A stretch of DNA of 64,000 bases from Methylobacterium sp. UNC378MF (GCF_900103195.1 NZ_FMWU01000007.1:1-64000), one strand, 5' to 3'. Positions 16,603 through 26,423 are shown, counted from the stretch's first letter. Numbers and translations are program-made. The notes: a model not told the origin generated them from the sequence alone.

Positions 16603-17070
16603 CTAACCCATCCTCTCTGCGGCGCGGGCCGCCTTCTCATGGGCCCGCGCCTCGGCCTCGTCGGCCGCCTCGCGCGCATCGTTCAGGCGCTCGGCTCGGG
16701 CGCGCGTCTCGCAGCGTTGCTTGAGCTCGTCGAGCTCCTCCTCGGTCAAGCTCTCGATACCGATGTAACGGTTCTGGGCCGCGCTCGACCGGATGAGCTC
16801 ATCGAGCTTGGCCTGGATGGCCGCCCCGTCCCGGTTCTGCGAGTTCTGGATCAGGAACACCATCAGGAAGGTCACGATGGTGGTGCCCGTGTTGATGACG
16901 AGCTCCCATGTGTCCGAGAAGTGGAAGTAGGGACCGCTTGCCGCCCAGGCCACGACCGAGGCCGCTCCAAGCGCGAAAGCAAGCGGATGGCCGGCCCACT
17001 TGGCGACCTTGCCGGCGAAGGCGGAAAAGTGGCGGGAGAGGGTCATCGCGGAACTCTGCTCGGACGGCAT
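16603..17070 (-). CDS. Low-affinity iron permease-like small membrane protein
   Basis: 155 aa. Two helices at about 25-45 (GHPLAFALGAASVVAWAASG) and 55-75 (WELVINTGTTIVTFLMVFLI) include the NTGTTIVTFLMVFLIQNSQN signature of PF04120. A charged, helical C-terminus follows (DELIRSS, EELDELKQRCETRAR). Despite the family name, transport of iron is not proven for bacterial members. It lies 6 bp beyond the start of the ZntB-like gene's neighbour on the same strand, consistent with an operon with 17077-18087. Confidence 0.85.
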   Translation of the reverse strand: MPSEQSSAMTLSRHFSAFAGKVAKWAGHPLAFALGAASVVAWAASGPYFHFSDTWELVINTGTTIVTFLMVFLIQNSQNRDGAAIQAKLDELIRSSAAQNRYIGIESLTEEELDELKQRCETRARAERLNDAREAADEAEARAHEKAARAAERMG

Positions 17071-17076
17071 TGGCCT

Positions 17077-18087
17077 CTAACCGCGCGGCGGGCGGATGCC
17101 GAGCACCCGGATGATGCCGTAGGTCGCGGCCGCCGACAGCAGGCTCAGCCCAGCCACGAACAGGAAACCGCGTGGGTCGTCGGCGAACGGCAGACCCTTC
17201 ACGTTCATGCCGAACAGGCCGGTGATGAAGGTCGGCGGCAGGAACAGGGCCGAGAGGATGGACAGCACGTAGAGCTGGCGGTTGCTCTCCTCCGCCACCC
17301 GGGCGGCGAGCTCCTCCTGCAGAAGGCGCGCCCGCTCGGCGAGCGCGGTCACGTCACGGTCGAGGGCATCCAGCCACTGGGCCAGCCGCGCCGCCACGGC
17401 GATTGCGGGAGCGTGCAGGTCCCGGGCTAGGTCGTCCTCCTCCAACCGGTGGAAGACCGCGGCGAGCCCGAGCAGTTGCCGGTGCAGGCGCACTGCGCTG
17501 CGGCGGATCGGCCCCAGGCGCCGTCGGTCGTCGCGCACGCGCCCGTCGAGCACGCGGTCCTCAATGCCGTCGACCTCGTCGGAGAGCCTCTGCCCCGTCG
17601 CCGCCATGGCGGCAACCACGAAGCCGACCATCGTCTCCAGCAGCAGCACGGGGGAGGTAATCGGGCGCCCTTCCTCGGCGGTCGTCCGCGTGGCGTCCGG
17701 GCTCTCGGCCAGGCCTTGGCACCCGCTCACCAGCGACCGCGGACCCATGACGAAGTGAAGGCGGCCGGCGATGTCGGGCTTGGCCCCGGGCCGGGCGAGG
17801 TCGGCGACCACACCGCCGACATGCCCGTCCGCGACTGTGACGCGCTGGTGTTCGTCTTCCCTGAAGACGGCTTCGGCGAGCGACCGCGGCCCGACGTGCC
17901 CGGCATCGATCAGCGGCTCCAGGTCCGCGGCCTTCAAGTCGAAATGCAGCCAGAGGAAGCCCCCGCCGAATGCGTCGAGATCCGGCAGCGCCTCGTCCGG
18001 AGCCAGAAGGCGTCCGCAGCCCCGCTCGTCGAAGGACATCGCCCAGAGCAGTCCGGGCAGGGGCGTACCTATCGGAATTGACGGCAC
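17077..18087 (-). CDS. zntB: CorA/ZntB-family divalent cation transporter
   Basis: 336 aa. A large cytoplasmic N-terminal domain is followed by two C-terminal helices, the first ending in the signature GMN motif (FLPPTFITGLFGMNVKG). The GMNVKG form, and the W-LHFDLK N-terminal pattern, fit the ZntB (zinc) branch more than CorA (magnesium). It acts as a pentameric inner-membrane channel or transporter. The gene upstream is unclear; downstream on the same strand is the iron-permease-like gene. Confidence 0.85.
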   Translation of the reverse strand: MPSIPIGTPLPGLLWAMSFDERGCGRLLAPDEALPDLDAFGGGFLWLHFDLKAADLEPLIDAGHVGPRSLAEAVFREDEHQRVTVADGHVGGVVADLARPGAKPDIAGRLHFVMGPRSLVSGCQGLAESPDATRTTAEEGRPITSPVLLLETMVGFVVAAMAATGQRLSDEVDGIEDRVLDGRVRDDRRRLGPIRRSAVRLHRQLLGLAAVFHRLEEDDLARDLHAPAIAVAARLAQWLDALDRDVTALAERARLLQEELAARVAEESNRQLYVLSILSALFLPPTFITGLFGMNVKGLPFADDPRGFLFVAGLSLLSAAATYGIIRVLGIRPPRG

Positions 18088-18102
18088 GTACGGGCAACCC
18101 CT

Positions 18103-18183
18103 TCAGTCGGCTGCGACCGCCAGGAGGGAGAAGGTGCCCGCGATGGCGAAGTTGGCGGCGACGAGTAAGGCGAGGACGGTCAT
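18103..18183 (-). CDS. Possible 26-aa membrane peptide
   Basis: A minus-strand ATG at 18183 opens MTVLALLVAANFAIAGTFS followed by LLAVAAD and a stop. The whole peptide is one hydrophobic helix with no charged residue before the final Asp. There is no strong ribosome site. It stands alone upstream of the ZntB-like gene. The remaining 18184-18464 shows nothing I can support. Confidence 0.3.
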   Translation of the reverse strand: MTVLALLVAANFAIAGTFSLLAVAAD

Positions 18184-18464
18184 GGGGGTGTCCGTTCATG
18201 GGCACCACACAACGGCTAACGGCCACGGTTCGTTGCGAGGCGGGGCAAGCTGGCTGTTGACGCCCGGTCGCCCGCAACGTCGGCATGCGGCGCCCACGGC
18301 TGGGAACGCCCCTGACACGTCAGGGCTGTCGACCTCGGAGCCGGTCGACACAGGTCTCAGGCGCGCCTAGGCCGCCCGGGAGAACGTGGGACATGGCTCT
18401 CCCTGTATTCAGCGCCTATGGGACACTTCGCGAACGATGATGGAGCCATCGCGGCGGCGTTCGG

Positions 18465-21164
18465 TCAGGCCGAAGCCTGCGGGGTGCCTTGGCGTTCCGA
18501 ACCGTGGCCGAGCCGGTCAACCTCCGCCGCGAGGTCCTGGAGGCTGGCGTCACCCTTGCGCAGCACTCGGTCCGCCCCGGCCAGCCTGCGGCGCTCTTCG
18601 CCCGAAACGTCCCGCGCGCTGAGGACGACGACCGGGATCTCCTCGCAGCCCGGCCGCCCCCGCATCTCGCGCAGGAACGTGAACCCGTCCATCACGGGCA
18701 TCGTCAGGTCGAGTAGCACCAGCCGGGGCCTATCCTCGGCCATGCGCCTAAGGGCCTCGGCCCCGTCACCGGCCTCGCGCACCGACCAGCCGTTGCGTTC
18801 GAGGACGCTCCGGAGGCGTGCCCGCATGTCGGCGTCGTCGTCGACAACGAGGATGTCGCCGGCACCGCGTCCGACCCGGTCGAGGACGCCCTTGAGCCGT
18901 CCCCAGTCCACCGGCTTCGGCAACGCCTCCGCCGCACCGAGGGATGCACTCAGCGCCGCGTCGGCCACGAAGCTTACCATGACCACGGGGATGTCCCGCG
19001 TGGCGTCCTCGCTCTTGAGGGTCGCCAGCACCGTCCAGCCGTCCACGTCCGGCATCATCACGTCGAGCAGGATCACTCGCGGCTTCAGGTTACGGGCCAT
19101 CTCCAGACCTGTCTTACCGTCGGGGGCCGTGCGCACCGAGAAGCCCTGCCGGGCGAGGAATCGGGTCATCAATTCGCGCTGGCTGGCCTCGTCGTCGATG
19201 ACCAGCACGAGGCCGCGCCCCGGCTCGCCGTGCCCTTCCTCATGCGCGGGCTCGGCTGCGACGCCCTCGTCGGGCACCTGCGGAAGCGTCGCCGGCACGA
19301 CGAGAGCGAAGCACGTGCCCCGGCCCTCGACGCTGGTCACCGTGATGTCGCCGCCGAGAAGCTGGGCGAATGCACGGCTCAGGGCCAGGCCAAGGCCGGT
19401 GCCTCCGTAGTTGCGCGTGGTGCTCTCATCGGCCTGGGTGAAACGCTCGAACAGGCGCCCGACCTGCTCAGGGCTCATGCCGATGCCGGTGTCCTCCACG
19501 GTGAAGCGGAGCCAATCGCCGCCGACGCCCGCCTCGCGGGCGACCCCGAGGGTGATAGTACCGCCCTCGGTGAACTTGGCCGCGTTCGAGAGCAAGTTGA
19601 ACACGCACTGGCGCAGCTTCACCGCGTCCGTGCGTGCCAGTCCCGCATCTTCGGAAACCGCGACCACGAGGCGGTTGCCTTTCTTCGCGACCAGCGCATC
19701 GACCGTCCCGGCGGCGTTGCGCACGAACTCGGCGACGTCGATGTCCTCGGGGTACAGATCCATCTTCTCGGCCTCGACCTTGGACAGGTCGAGCACGTCG
19801 TTGATCAGCCCGAGCAGGTGCTGGGCGTTCGACTTTATCTTCCCGAGATCCTTCAAGAGGCTATCCTGGCCGAGCTCCTCCGCCTCCTCCTCCAGCATCT
19901 CCGAGTAGCCGATCACCGCCGACAGCGGCGTGCGCAGCTCGTGACTCATGTTGGCCAGGAAGCGGCTCTTGGCACGGCTGTGTTCCTCGGCCTCATCCTT
20001 GGCTTCCCGCAGGGCGGCCTCGAACGCCTCGCGTTCGGTGATGTCGGAGTGCACACCCACCCACTCGCGGATCGTCCCATCCGCGTTCCGCACCGGGCGC
20101 CCCTTGACCGCGAATAGGCGGTACGCGCCGTCCCGGTTGCGCACGCGGTGCCGGAGCTCGTAGCCCCGGTCCGCCGCCACGGCTTCCCGCCAAGCCGCCT
20201 TCGTCGCCTCGACGTCGTCGGGGTGCACGGCCTTTGCCCAGCCGGTGCCCTGGCACTCTTCCTCAGACTGACCGGTGTAGGCCTGCCAGTACAGCTGGGG
20301 CCCTACCATCGCGCCGCGGGCGTCGGCGGTCCAGATGATGTCGCCGACCGCCTCTGCCGCGGCCCGGAAGCGGCCCTGGCTGGCGTGGAGGTGGCGCTGC
20401 ACCCGCTGCTGGTCGAACGACGCGGCCACGATGGCCATGAACAGGATCGTGAAAGTCGCGCCGGACACGTACAGGGCGAGGTTCTGCTGGCTGACGCTGA
20501 CGCCCGCGGCGTGCGCGGCATGCCCCCCGAGATCCTCCGCCGTGAAGGTCGCCGCGGCCATGCCAGTGTAGTGCATACCGGCGACCGCCAGACCCATGAC
20601 TATGGCGGCGGCGAGCTTCTGCCAGACGCTGTTCTGCCGGAAGGTCAGCCATAGCGCGGCGGTCGCGGCGGACACGGCAATGGCCACCGATGCGGCGACC
20701 ACGGGCAGGCTGTAGGCGAGGTTGCCCGGCACCCGCATCGCCGCCATGCCGGTGTAGTGCATGCCCGCGACGCCGACACCCATCAGGGGACCGCTGACGA
20801 GGGCGTCGCGCGGTCCGGCGTCCGGGCGGCTGACCCAGGTGAAGGCGGCACCCGTGGCCGCGATAGCCAACAATAGGGATGCCACCGTGATCCCGAGGTC
20901 GTAGGATGCCGGCATGCCCATCTCGAAGGCGAGCATGCCGACGAAGTGCATCGCCCAGATGCCCCCGCCCATCGCTAGCGAGGCTGCCGCGACCCATGCC
21001 CAGCGTAGACCGGCGGCAGCCCCACGGACGCGGCTGCCGAGGTCGAGTGCGGTGTAGGAGGCGAACACCGCGATGGCGAGGGACAGTGCGACGAGCGCGG
21101 GATCGTAGCCGGTGGGGACCATGAAAATTCCGGTGACGTCTCCGAGGCTATAGCTCGGAAACAC
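18465..21164 (-). CDS. Hybrid histidine kinase with MHYT sensor, PAS and two receiver domains
   Basis: 899 aa. The N-terminal MHYT domain has seven helices (about 15-260) with MHFVGM and two MHYTGM motifs, thought to bind copper and sense diatomic gas. A PAS/PAC domain (about 265-390) is followed by HisKA NMSHELRTPLSAVIGYSEML and HATPase (NAAKF, DTGIGM, GTGLGL). Two receiver domains follow (VLVIDDE with DVMMPDVDG, and ILVVDDD with DLTMPVMDG). The ATG at 21122 (MVPTGYDPAL) is an alternative start. It is an orphan kinase with no regulator gene next to it. Confidence 0.92.
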   Translation of the reverse strand: MFPSYSLGDVTGIFMVPTGYDPALVALSLAIAVFASYTALDLGSRVRGAAAGLRWAWVAAASLAMGGGIWAMHFVGMLAFEMGMPASYDLGITVASLLLAIAATGAAFTWVSRPDAGPRDALVSGPLMGVGVAGMHYTGMAAMRVPGNLAYSLPVVAASVAIAVSAATAALWLTFRQNSVWQKLAAAIVMGLAVAGMHYTGMAAATFTAEDLGGHAAHAAGVSVSQQNLALYVSGATFTILFMAIVAASFDQQRVQRHLHASQGRFRAAAEAVGDIIWTADARGAMVGPQLYWQAYTGQSEEECQGTGWAKAVHPDDVEATKAAWREAVAADRGYELRHRVRNRDGAYRLFAVKGRPVRNADGTIREWVGVHSDITEREAFEAALREAKDEAEEHSRAKSRFLANMSHELRTPLSAVIGYSEMLEEEAEELGQDSLLKDLGKIKSNAQHLLGLINDVLDLSKVEAEKMDLYPEDIDVAEFVRNAAGTVDALVAKKGNRLVVAVSEDAGLARTDAVKLRQCVFNLLSNAAKFTEGGTITLGVAREAGVGGDWLRFTVEDTGIGMSPEQVGRLFERFTQADESTTRNYGGTGLGLALSRAFAQLLGGDITVTSVEGRGTCFALVVPATLPQVPDEGVAAEPAHEEGHGEPGRGLVLVIDDEASQRELMTRFLARQGFSVRTAPDGKTGLEMARNLKPRVILLDVMMPDVDGWTVLATLKSEDATRDIPVVMVSFVADAALSASLGAAEALPKPVDWGRLKGVLDRVGRGAGDILVVDDDADMRARLRSVLERNGWSVREAGDGAEALRRMAEDRPRLVLLDLTMPVMDGFTFLREMRGRPGCEEIPVVVLSARDVSGEERRRLAGADRVLRKGDASLQDLAAEVDRLGHGSERQGTPQASA

Positions 21165-21574
21165 GGCAGTCCGCGAGCAATCGCCCTTTCGTGAACGACG
21201 TCAACGCGAACCGTCGCTGCGTCCCATCTGGCAGGCGCAGACATCACTCACCACAGCGGCAGGGTTCGCCCGACGCTGTCGATGGATCGCCCGCGAGATG
21301 GTAGCGCCGGCCCGTTAGGTGGCCGTCCACTTTTCCGATGAAGTGGCTCCGAAGCTGATCAGCCGCTTCCGGCCATTTCCCGTCACGTTGGCGGGCGCAT
21401 CGAACGTCTGGGTAGGGTGGTTTCCCGACGGTCCGCTTCCAGTCGGCAATGCTTGGAAGCGGACCCAGTCTCCGTGCCAGCTCACGACCCTTTGCAGAGG
21501 CTGTCAGTGCCTGTTTGTGGGCCAGGGGACGAGACAGAAACCTGTGGGCAGAACTGATTTGGGTGTTCGAGATC
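21165..21574. other. Gene-free interval with a repeat-like segment
   Basis: No coding sequence I can support. 21331-21470 resembles the dispersed intergenic repeats: GAAGTGGCTCCGAAGC, CCGCTTCCGGCCATTTCCC and GACGGTCCGCTTCCAGTCGG echo segments at 23210-23235 and 31380-31440. The promoter of the kinase gene must lie in its left part. Confidence 0.5.
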
Positions 21575-22984
21575 TTACTGGGTGAGCAGCAGCTTTCCCG
21601 AGATCGGGCCTACACCCTTCGGCACCGGCACGCTGGTCGAGTCGTAGTTTGCGTTGAGGTACAGGTTCGGCCCTTGATAGAGGTTCACCTGCTGGGCCAC
21701 GATCACCGTGTAGGCCGACTGGTCGGCAACAGGCTTCTTCGCATCGATCACGACCCGGCCCGCTGGCAGATAGATGGTGCCGAGCATGGTGCGAGCGTCG
21801 TCGCTGATGATACGGTAGGTCCGCATGGGTCTTGTTGCGCCGAGCGGCGGCGGCGTCGGCGCAGTAGGGGCGAGCGGATCTTGGTCGACTGCTGCTGTCG
21901 GATCCACTGGATTGGAGACTACGCGCTCCTCCATCATCAGCAGGCCTGCCATGACACCGGTCGTGGGTGCTGCAAGACTAATGGACGTCTTTGAGTCAAA
22001 TAGCAGCCCACCCTTGTCGCCGGTGAAGTAGAAGGCGACGTCGGCGCCACTCAAGGAGCCTTTCTTGTCCACGATGAGCGGGCCGTCCTTCATCACATAG
22101 ATCCCTGACTGCAGCGAGACGGCGGCGTTCTTGGTGATGTGCAGGCCGCCGCAATACGTGCCAGGGCTCAGCGTCACGCTCTGGTCGACGAGGTTTTGGC
22201 TGATGTCGCCCTTCTTGTTGGCGGACGCTGGGATCGAGGTGCAGGCGTCTACTGTCGGTGCAGGACGATCTTTCAGCGGATCCTTGATGATCGGGCAGCC
22301 AGTCTGTGGAGGCGGCGCAAAGTTGGCTCGGAGGCCCACAAAGCCACCGGCGGAGCATATCGACTGAGCGCGGGCATAGGAGCTATCTTGGCCTAACATG
22401 CCGGCCGGATTGCTGGAATTCGAATAAAGCGAGCAGCCCGCCGCAGTCACCTGCGCGCTTTTTTCCAGGTCAAATGCGCCGGGGGCAGCAGGATCGAGCG
22501 TTAACATGCAAAGACGCATATTGCCGACGACGCTCGCCTTCGATCGAAGTGCGATGTGAGCTGTGCGCACACCGACGAACGGTCCGAAGGAGAGCTTGAA
22601 ATCCTCAGAAGCGGTCGCAGCAACGCTCATCTTATCGTCGGGAACTGTGACCTGCACGGATAGCGGTCTGTCAGGCGGCGAGGTGACTCCGTCCCGAATG
22701 GCCTGTTCAGTCACGCCGCTTACCGAGGCGGGGGTCGCGGAGGCGAGCTTGAGTGCATTGCCACCTGAGAGCACCCCTTGGTCGAGTGCGTTCTGTATCT
22801 GGCTGCGCCGGGAGGACAGGCGCGCGTAGTCGATGCCGCCACCGACGAGGCCGAGTAGGACGGTAGCGCTCAGGCCAAAGATTACAGCCACGCCTCCGCG
22901 TCGATCGGTCCAAAGGCTCCGTCGCGGCGTGCGCCCTGATCGTGTTCTTAAGTTGGGCTGGGGCGGCACCATAAGGGCAGACAT
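21575..22984 (-). CDS. TadG-like pilus-assembly / surface protein
   Basis: 469 aa. The N-terminus has the TadE/TadG-type membrane helix (RRGGVAVIFGLSATVLLGLV) at about 22-42, followed by GGIDYARLSSRRSQIQNALD. The remainder is a long exported domain with few Cys and many Ser/Thr. Such proteins sit in the inner membrane or periplasm of Flp/Tad pilus systems, but no other tad gene is nearby, so this is an orphan. MSALMVPP at 22984 was chosen as the start because it leaves a short cytoplasmic tail; a longer frame reaches 23092. Confidence 0.75.
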   Translation of the reverse strand: MSALMVPPQPNLRTRSGRTPRRSLWTDRRGGVAVIFGLSATVLLGLVGGGIDYARLSSRRSQIQNALDQGVLSGGNALKLASATPASVSGVTEQAIRDGVTSPPDRPLSVQVTVPDDKMSVAATASEDFKLSFGPFVGVRTAHIALRSKASVVGNMRLCMLTLDPAAPGAFDLEKSAQVTAAGCSLYSNSSNPAGMLGQDSSYARAQSICSAGGFVGLRANFAPPPQTGCPIIKDPLKDRPAPTVDACTSIPASANKKGDISQNLVDQSVTLSPGTYCGGLHITKNAAVSLQSGIYVMKDGPLIVDKKGSLSGADVAFYFTGDKGGLLFDSKTSISLAAPTTGVMAGLLMMEERVVSNPVDPTAAVDQDPLAPTAPTPPPLGATRPMRTYRIISDDARTMLGTIYLPAGRVVIDAKKPVADQSAYTVIVAQQVNLYQGPNLYLNANYDSTSVPVPKGVGPISGKLLLTQ

Positions 22985-23395
22985 CACTTGATTTCTGGGT
23001 CGGCTCGCGACCAGGCGACGCGGAGAATGGTGGGGTCGGGTTAAGGCCTGCTTGAGGTGAGCACCATTTGTCCGTTCGGGGCATGCGGCCAAGATCCTGC
23101 CGCCAACCCAAGCCGTCTTCGAGCTAGAGCCAACTATGACAGCTTTCGGGCTGCGCTATTGTTGGCTTGGTCGGCTGCTGTGGGTCGAGATCGGAATGGC
23201 TGCTCGGGGTGGTTTTGCGACGGTCCGCTATCGGAAAGGAGATGCCTCGAAGCAGACGCTATCCCCCGCTGCCTCGCGGCGAGCCGGCTTAGTATGGAAA
23301 CTGCATTTAGGTGAGGATCCCTCGTGCGAGACCGACGAGCAACCTCATCCAGGGGTCATTCACTGTATCCGAAGCGTCTACGGCTCAGATCTAGA
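22985..23395. other. Gene-free interval with repeat-like segment
   Basis: No supportable gene. 23140-23235 (GGTCGGCTGCTGTGGGTCG, GGGGTGGTTTTGCGACGG then TCCGCTATCGG) resembles 21410-21440 and 31360-31395, so it probably belongs to the dispersed repeat family. The remainder should hold the promoter of the TadG-like gene. Confidence 0.45.
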
Positions 23396-24097
23396 TCAAG
23401 CCTGTGGCTGACTCTCGAACGGAAGGCCCAACGTGCCCACGAGAACAGCTCGGGCTCGGCTGACCCGACTCTTGACCGTCCCTACTTGGCAACCAAGCTT
23501 CACCGCCGCCTCTTCGTAGGTGTAACCTTCGGCGCCGACCAGCAATAGCGCCTGACGCTGGGGGATAGGCAGGCTGTCGATCTTTTCCCATACAATCTGT
23601 AGTGTATTGGCTTCCTCCTGAACTGGGCGAGCGGTCAGAAGGGCTGCGTGCTTCCCGTCAGCATCCTCAACTTCGCGCTTGCGTTTTCTCAGCTCTGAGT
23701 AAAATTGATTGCGCATGATCGTGAACAACCACGCGGTGAAATTTGTTCCTGAAGTATAATAGTGCCACTTCGTCCAAGCTCGGGCGAATGTCTCCTGCAC
23801 GAGATCATCGGCACGGGCCACATCCCCGCATAAAGAAAGAGCAAAGGTCCGCAGCGCAGGTAGCGCTTTGATCAGATCGTCGCGGAACTCCACTGCTACG
23901 GTGCGGCCACGGTCGGCGAGCGCCACCTCAAAGCGTGTGACAAGCTCGGCCAGTCGTGCTGGCAACGCCTGCTGTTCTGCTAAGCCGAAATACTCCTGCA
24001 AAGGCGCTGAGAGAGCGCCAGGAAGGCTTGTGATCGCGGCCACATCGCTGCGCTGCACCTTGACCCTATCCGTTTCCATGGGCACCCGATGAGGCAT
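23396..24097 (-). CDS. EcfG-type ECF sigma factor with NepR-like N-terminal domain
   Basis: 233 aa, longer than the usual 180 or so for EcfG. Sigma2 is at about 76-145 (ALRTFALSLCGDVARADDLV, GTNFTAWLFTIMRNQFYSEL, KRKREVEDADG) and sigma4 at about 165-222 (LPIPQRQALLLVGAEGYTYE, AVGT-like QVGTVKSRVSRAR), close to general-stress EcfG proteins. Residues 28-60 (ALSAPLQEYFGLAEQQALPA, RLAELVTRFE) match the spacing of the NepR anti-sigma helices, including the central P-x-R-(L/F). That part is my reading, not a profile hit. No PhyR or separate NepR gene is in the window. The ATG at 24079 is an alternative start that keeps this domain. Confidence 0.85.
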   Translation of the reverse strand: MPHRVPMETDRVKVQRSDVAAITSLPGALSAPLQEYFGLAEQQALPARLAELVTRFEVALADRGRTVAVEFRDDLIKALPALRTFALSLCGDVARADDLVQETFARAWTKWHYYTSGTNFTAWLFTIMRNQFYSELRKRKREVEDADGKHAALLTARPVQEEANTLQIVWEKIDSLPIPQRQALLLVGAEGYTYEEAAVKLGCQVGTVKSRVSRARAVLVGTLGLPFESQPQA

Positions 24098-24391
24098 TGA
24101 GAAGAATTATCCCGTGAATACATTGTTCACTTTGTCGCATCGAAGCTTATGTCGCCACATTCCGTATTTACTGTTGACCATAAAGCCCCGATGTGTTGCT
24201 TATAGACTTCGGCTTCGAGCCTGTTGCGTTCCAAAACCGGCGACGGCCGGGTTGCAATGTGGAATAATACGTAGATGAGCGCTGTAATTGTCGGTTTGTA
24301 AGCAAGCCCGTTTGTCGGCCGATCGTCAAATTACAAATCCCCAATCTTGGCCGCTCGGCCCCGCCTGCCGGATCTGGAGGACCGCAGCCGC

Positions 24392-25072
24392 ATGAAGATC
24401 CTGGCCGTCGAAGACGACGCCCCGACCCTGGCGCTCCTCGTGTCGAGCCTTGAGGAAGCGGGACACGTGGTGGAGCAGGCCGGTGATGGGCAGACTGGGC
24501 TCCGGCTCGCACGCGAGACTGCGCACGATGTCGCCGTCGTAGATCGCATGCTCCCGGGCCTCGACGGCCTCGAACTCGTGCGCCAACTCCGCGCCTTGGG
24601 CGTCCAGACACCCGTTCTCTTCCTGACCACAATGGGCGGCATCAGCGATAGGGTCGATGGCTTGGAAGCCGGCGGCGACGACTACCTAGTCAAACCGTTC
24701 GCCCTCGCGGAACTACTCGCCCGGATCAACGCACTCGCTCGCCGCCCGCCCCTCGGGCGCGTCGAGACGATCATTCGGGTTGCTAATGTCGAACTCGATC
24801 TCGTCACGCGGCGGGTGACCCGCGCTGGACATGTCGTTGACCTACAGCCGCGAGAGTTCAGCCTGCTGGAATTTCTGATGCGCAACGTGGGGCAGCTCGT
24901 CACCCGGCGTCAGCTTTTGGAGAGCGTCTGGGACTTCCACTTCGACCCTCGGACGAACATCGTCGAAACCCACATGAGCCGCTTGCGGGCCAAGCTCAAC
25001 AGCGACGGTGGGCCGGACCCGATCGAGACGGTTCGTGGCTCGGGGTACATCCTCCATGCGGACATATCGTGA
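24392..25072 (+). CDS. OmpR-family response regulator
   Basis: 226 aa. The receiver has ILAVEDD, VAVVDRMLPGLDG (phospho-Asp about 51), LTTMGG and DDYLVKPF. The winged helix has LQPREFSLLEFLMRNVGQLV, VWDFHFDPRTNIVETHMSRL and ETVRGSGYIL. The ATG at 24392 is preceded by GGAGG at good spacing. It overlaps the kinase start by 17 bp, so the pair is co-translated. The preceding 294 bp (24098-24391) holds the divergent promoters of this pair and the sigma factor, with no other gene. Confidence 0.92.
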   Translation: MKILAVEDDAPTLALLVSSLEEAGHVVEQAGDGQTGLRLARETAHDVAVVDRMLPGLDGLELVRQLRALGVQTPVLFLTTMGGISDRVDGLEAGGDDYLVKPFALAELLARINALARRPPLGRVETIIRVANVELDLVTRRVTRAGHVVDLQPREFSLLEFLMRNVGQLVTRRQLLESVWDFHFDPRTNIVETHMSRLRAKLNSDGGPDPIETVRGSGYILHADIS

Positions 25073-26423
25073 TCTCCTGCGGAGCGCGGGCCTGCGTTTC
25101 ACGCTGCTGTACACGCTCGCTTTCATGGTTTCGGTCGGCGCGATCGGTTGGTTAACGGTACTCGCGGTGACCGACGCTCTGGAGCGGCAGGCACAGCGCG
25201 GGGTGGATAACGAGGCCAGAGCTCTCGTCGACGAGTTCAACGCCGGTGGACGGCAGGATCTTGAAGCGGCACTGACCGGGCGGTTCGCTAACCCGCTGAC
25301 CCATACCCGCTACGTCCTTATCGGGGCTGACGGCCACGTCCTCCTCGGAGACGCAGCGCTCCTGCCCTATACACGCGATCCTGCAGGACCTGCTGCATCC
25401 CGGAGCGACGTTCCACTTACGGCTGCACGAAAGCTCGGGGACGGTAGCATCGTTCTGGTGGCGGACGATCTTACAGATGTACGCGACGTCGAGGCCGTGG
25501 TGACGCGCGCCTTCCTGACCGCGCTGGCGGCCGCGGGCTTGCTCGGGCTCGGCACCGCGCTCCTGCTCTCCAGCGCGTTGCTGCACCGCCTCGATGCTAT
25601 CACCCGCACCGCGGAAGCGGTGGTCGCCGGAGACCTGACGCAGCGAATCGCGCGGACTGGCTCGCAGGACGAGTTCGACCGTCTTGCCGCAACTCTTAAT
25701 CGGATGCTCGACCGGATCGGTGGACTGATGGTGAACCTGAGGCAGGTCTCGACCGACATCGCGCACGACCTGCGCACACCGCTCTCGCGGTTGCGGCAGG
25801 GCTTGGAGGCAACCAGCCACCGGGCCACGACGGCCGGCGATTACCGAGTAGCCGTAGAGCATGCCGTCGAGGAGACCGACCGTATCCTGGACATCTTCTC
25901 AGCACTGCTGCGTATCGCTCAGATCGAGGCCACCACGCTTCGGAAGTCGTTCCGACCGGTCAGCCTCTCGGAACTTTTTCATACCGTCGCCGACGCCTAC
26001 GCTGCTCCGGCGAGTGACAGCGGTCGCACGCTTGTGGCGCGCATCGTCGAGGATGCCTGGGTGCAGGCCGATCACGACCTGCTCGCGCAGCTGTTCGTCA
26101 ACCTCGTCGAGAATGCTCTGCAGCACACGCCACCGGGAAGCACGGTCGGTCTCGAACTCGATGTGCGAGGCGGTTCCGTCTTGGCTGCGGTCCGCGACGA
26201 CGGCCTCGGCGTCCCGGCATCGGAGCGGGAGAAGGTGCTGCGCCGCTTCTACAGGCTTGAGCGTAGTCGATCAGGCCCCGGAAACGGCCTCGGCCTCAGC
26301 CTCGCCGCAGCGGTCGCGGAACTGCACGGAGGTCGCCTCACGCTCTCGGATGCGCAGCCTGGACTGCGAGTTAGCGTTACATTTCCTGTTGCTCTGCCCA
26401 TTGGTGAGGGGGTGGCCGGCTGA
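25056..26423 (+). CDS. Sensor histidine kinase with HAMP
   Basis: 455 aa. TM1 is at about 15-38, a short periplasmic loop of about 110 residues follows, then TM2 at about 150-172 and HAMP (ITRTAEAVVAGDLTQRI). HisKA shows DIAHDLRTPLSRLRQGLE, and HATPase has NLVENALQHTPPG, VRDDGLGVP and GNGLGLSLAAAV. The DLRTPL form of the H box and HAMP resemble CusS/QseC-type metal or envelope sensors. It partners the regulator just upstream. No obvious target operon follows. Confidence 0.9.
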   Translation: MRTYRDLLRSAGLRFTLLYTLAFMVSVGAIGWLTVLAVTDALERQAQRGVDNEARALVDEFNAGGRQDLEAALTGRFANPLTHTRYVLIGADGHVLLGDAALLPYTRDPAGPAASRSDVPLTAARKLGDGSIVLVADDLTDVRDVEAVVTRAFLTALAAAGLLGLGTALLLSSALLHRLDAITRTAEAVVAGDLTQRIARTGSQDEFDRLAATLNRMLDRIGGLMVNLRQVSTDIAHDLRTPLSRLRQGLEATSHRATTAGDYRVAVEHAVEETDRILDIFSALLRIAQIEATTLRKSFRPVSLSELFHTVADAYAAPASDSGRTLVARIVEDAWVQADHDLLAQLFVNLVENALQHTPPGSTVGLELDVRGGSVLAAVRDDGLGVPASEREKVLRRFYRLERSRSGPGNGLGLSLAAAVAELHGGRLTLSDAQPGLRVSVTFPVALPIGEGVAG

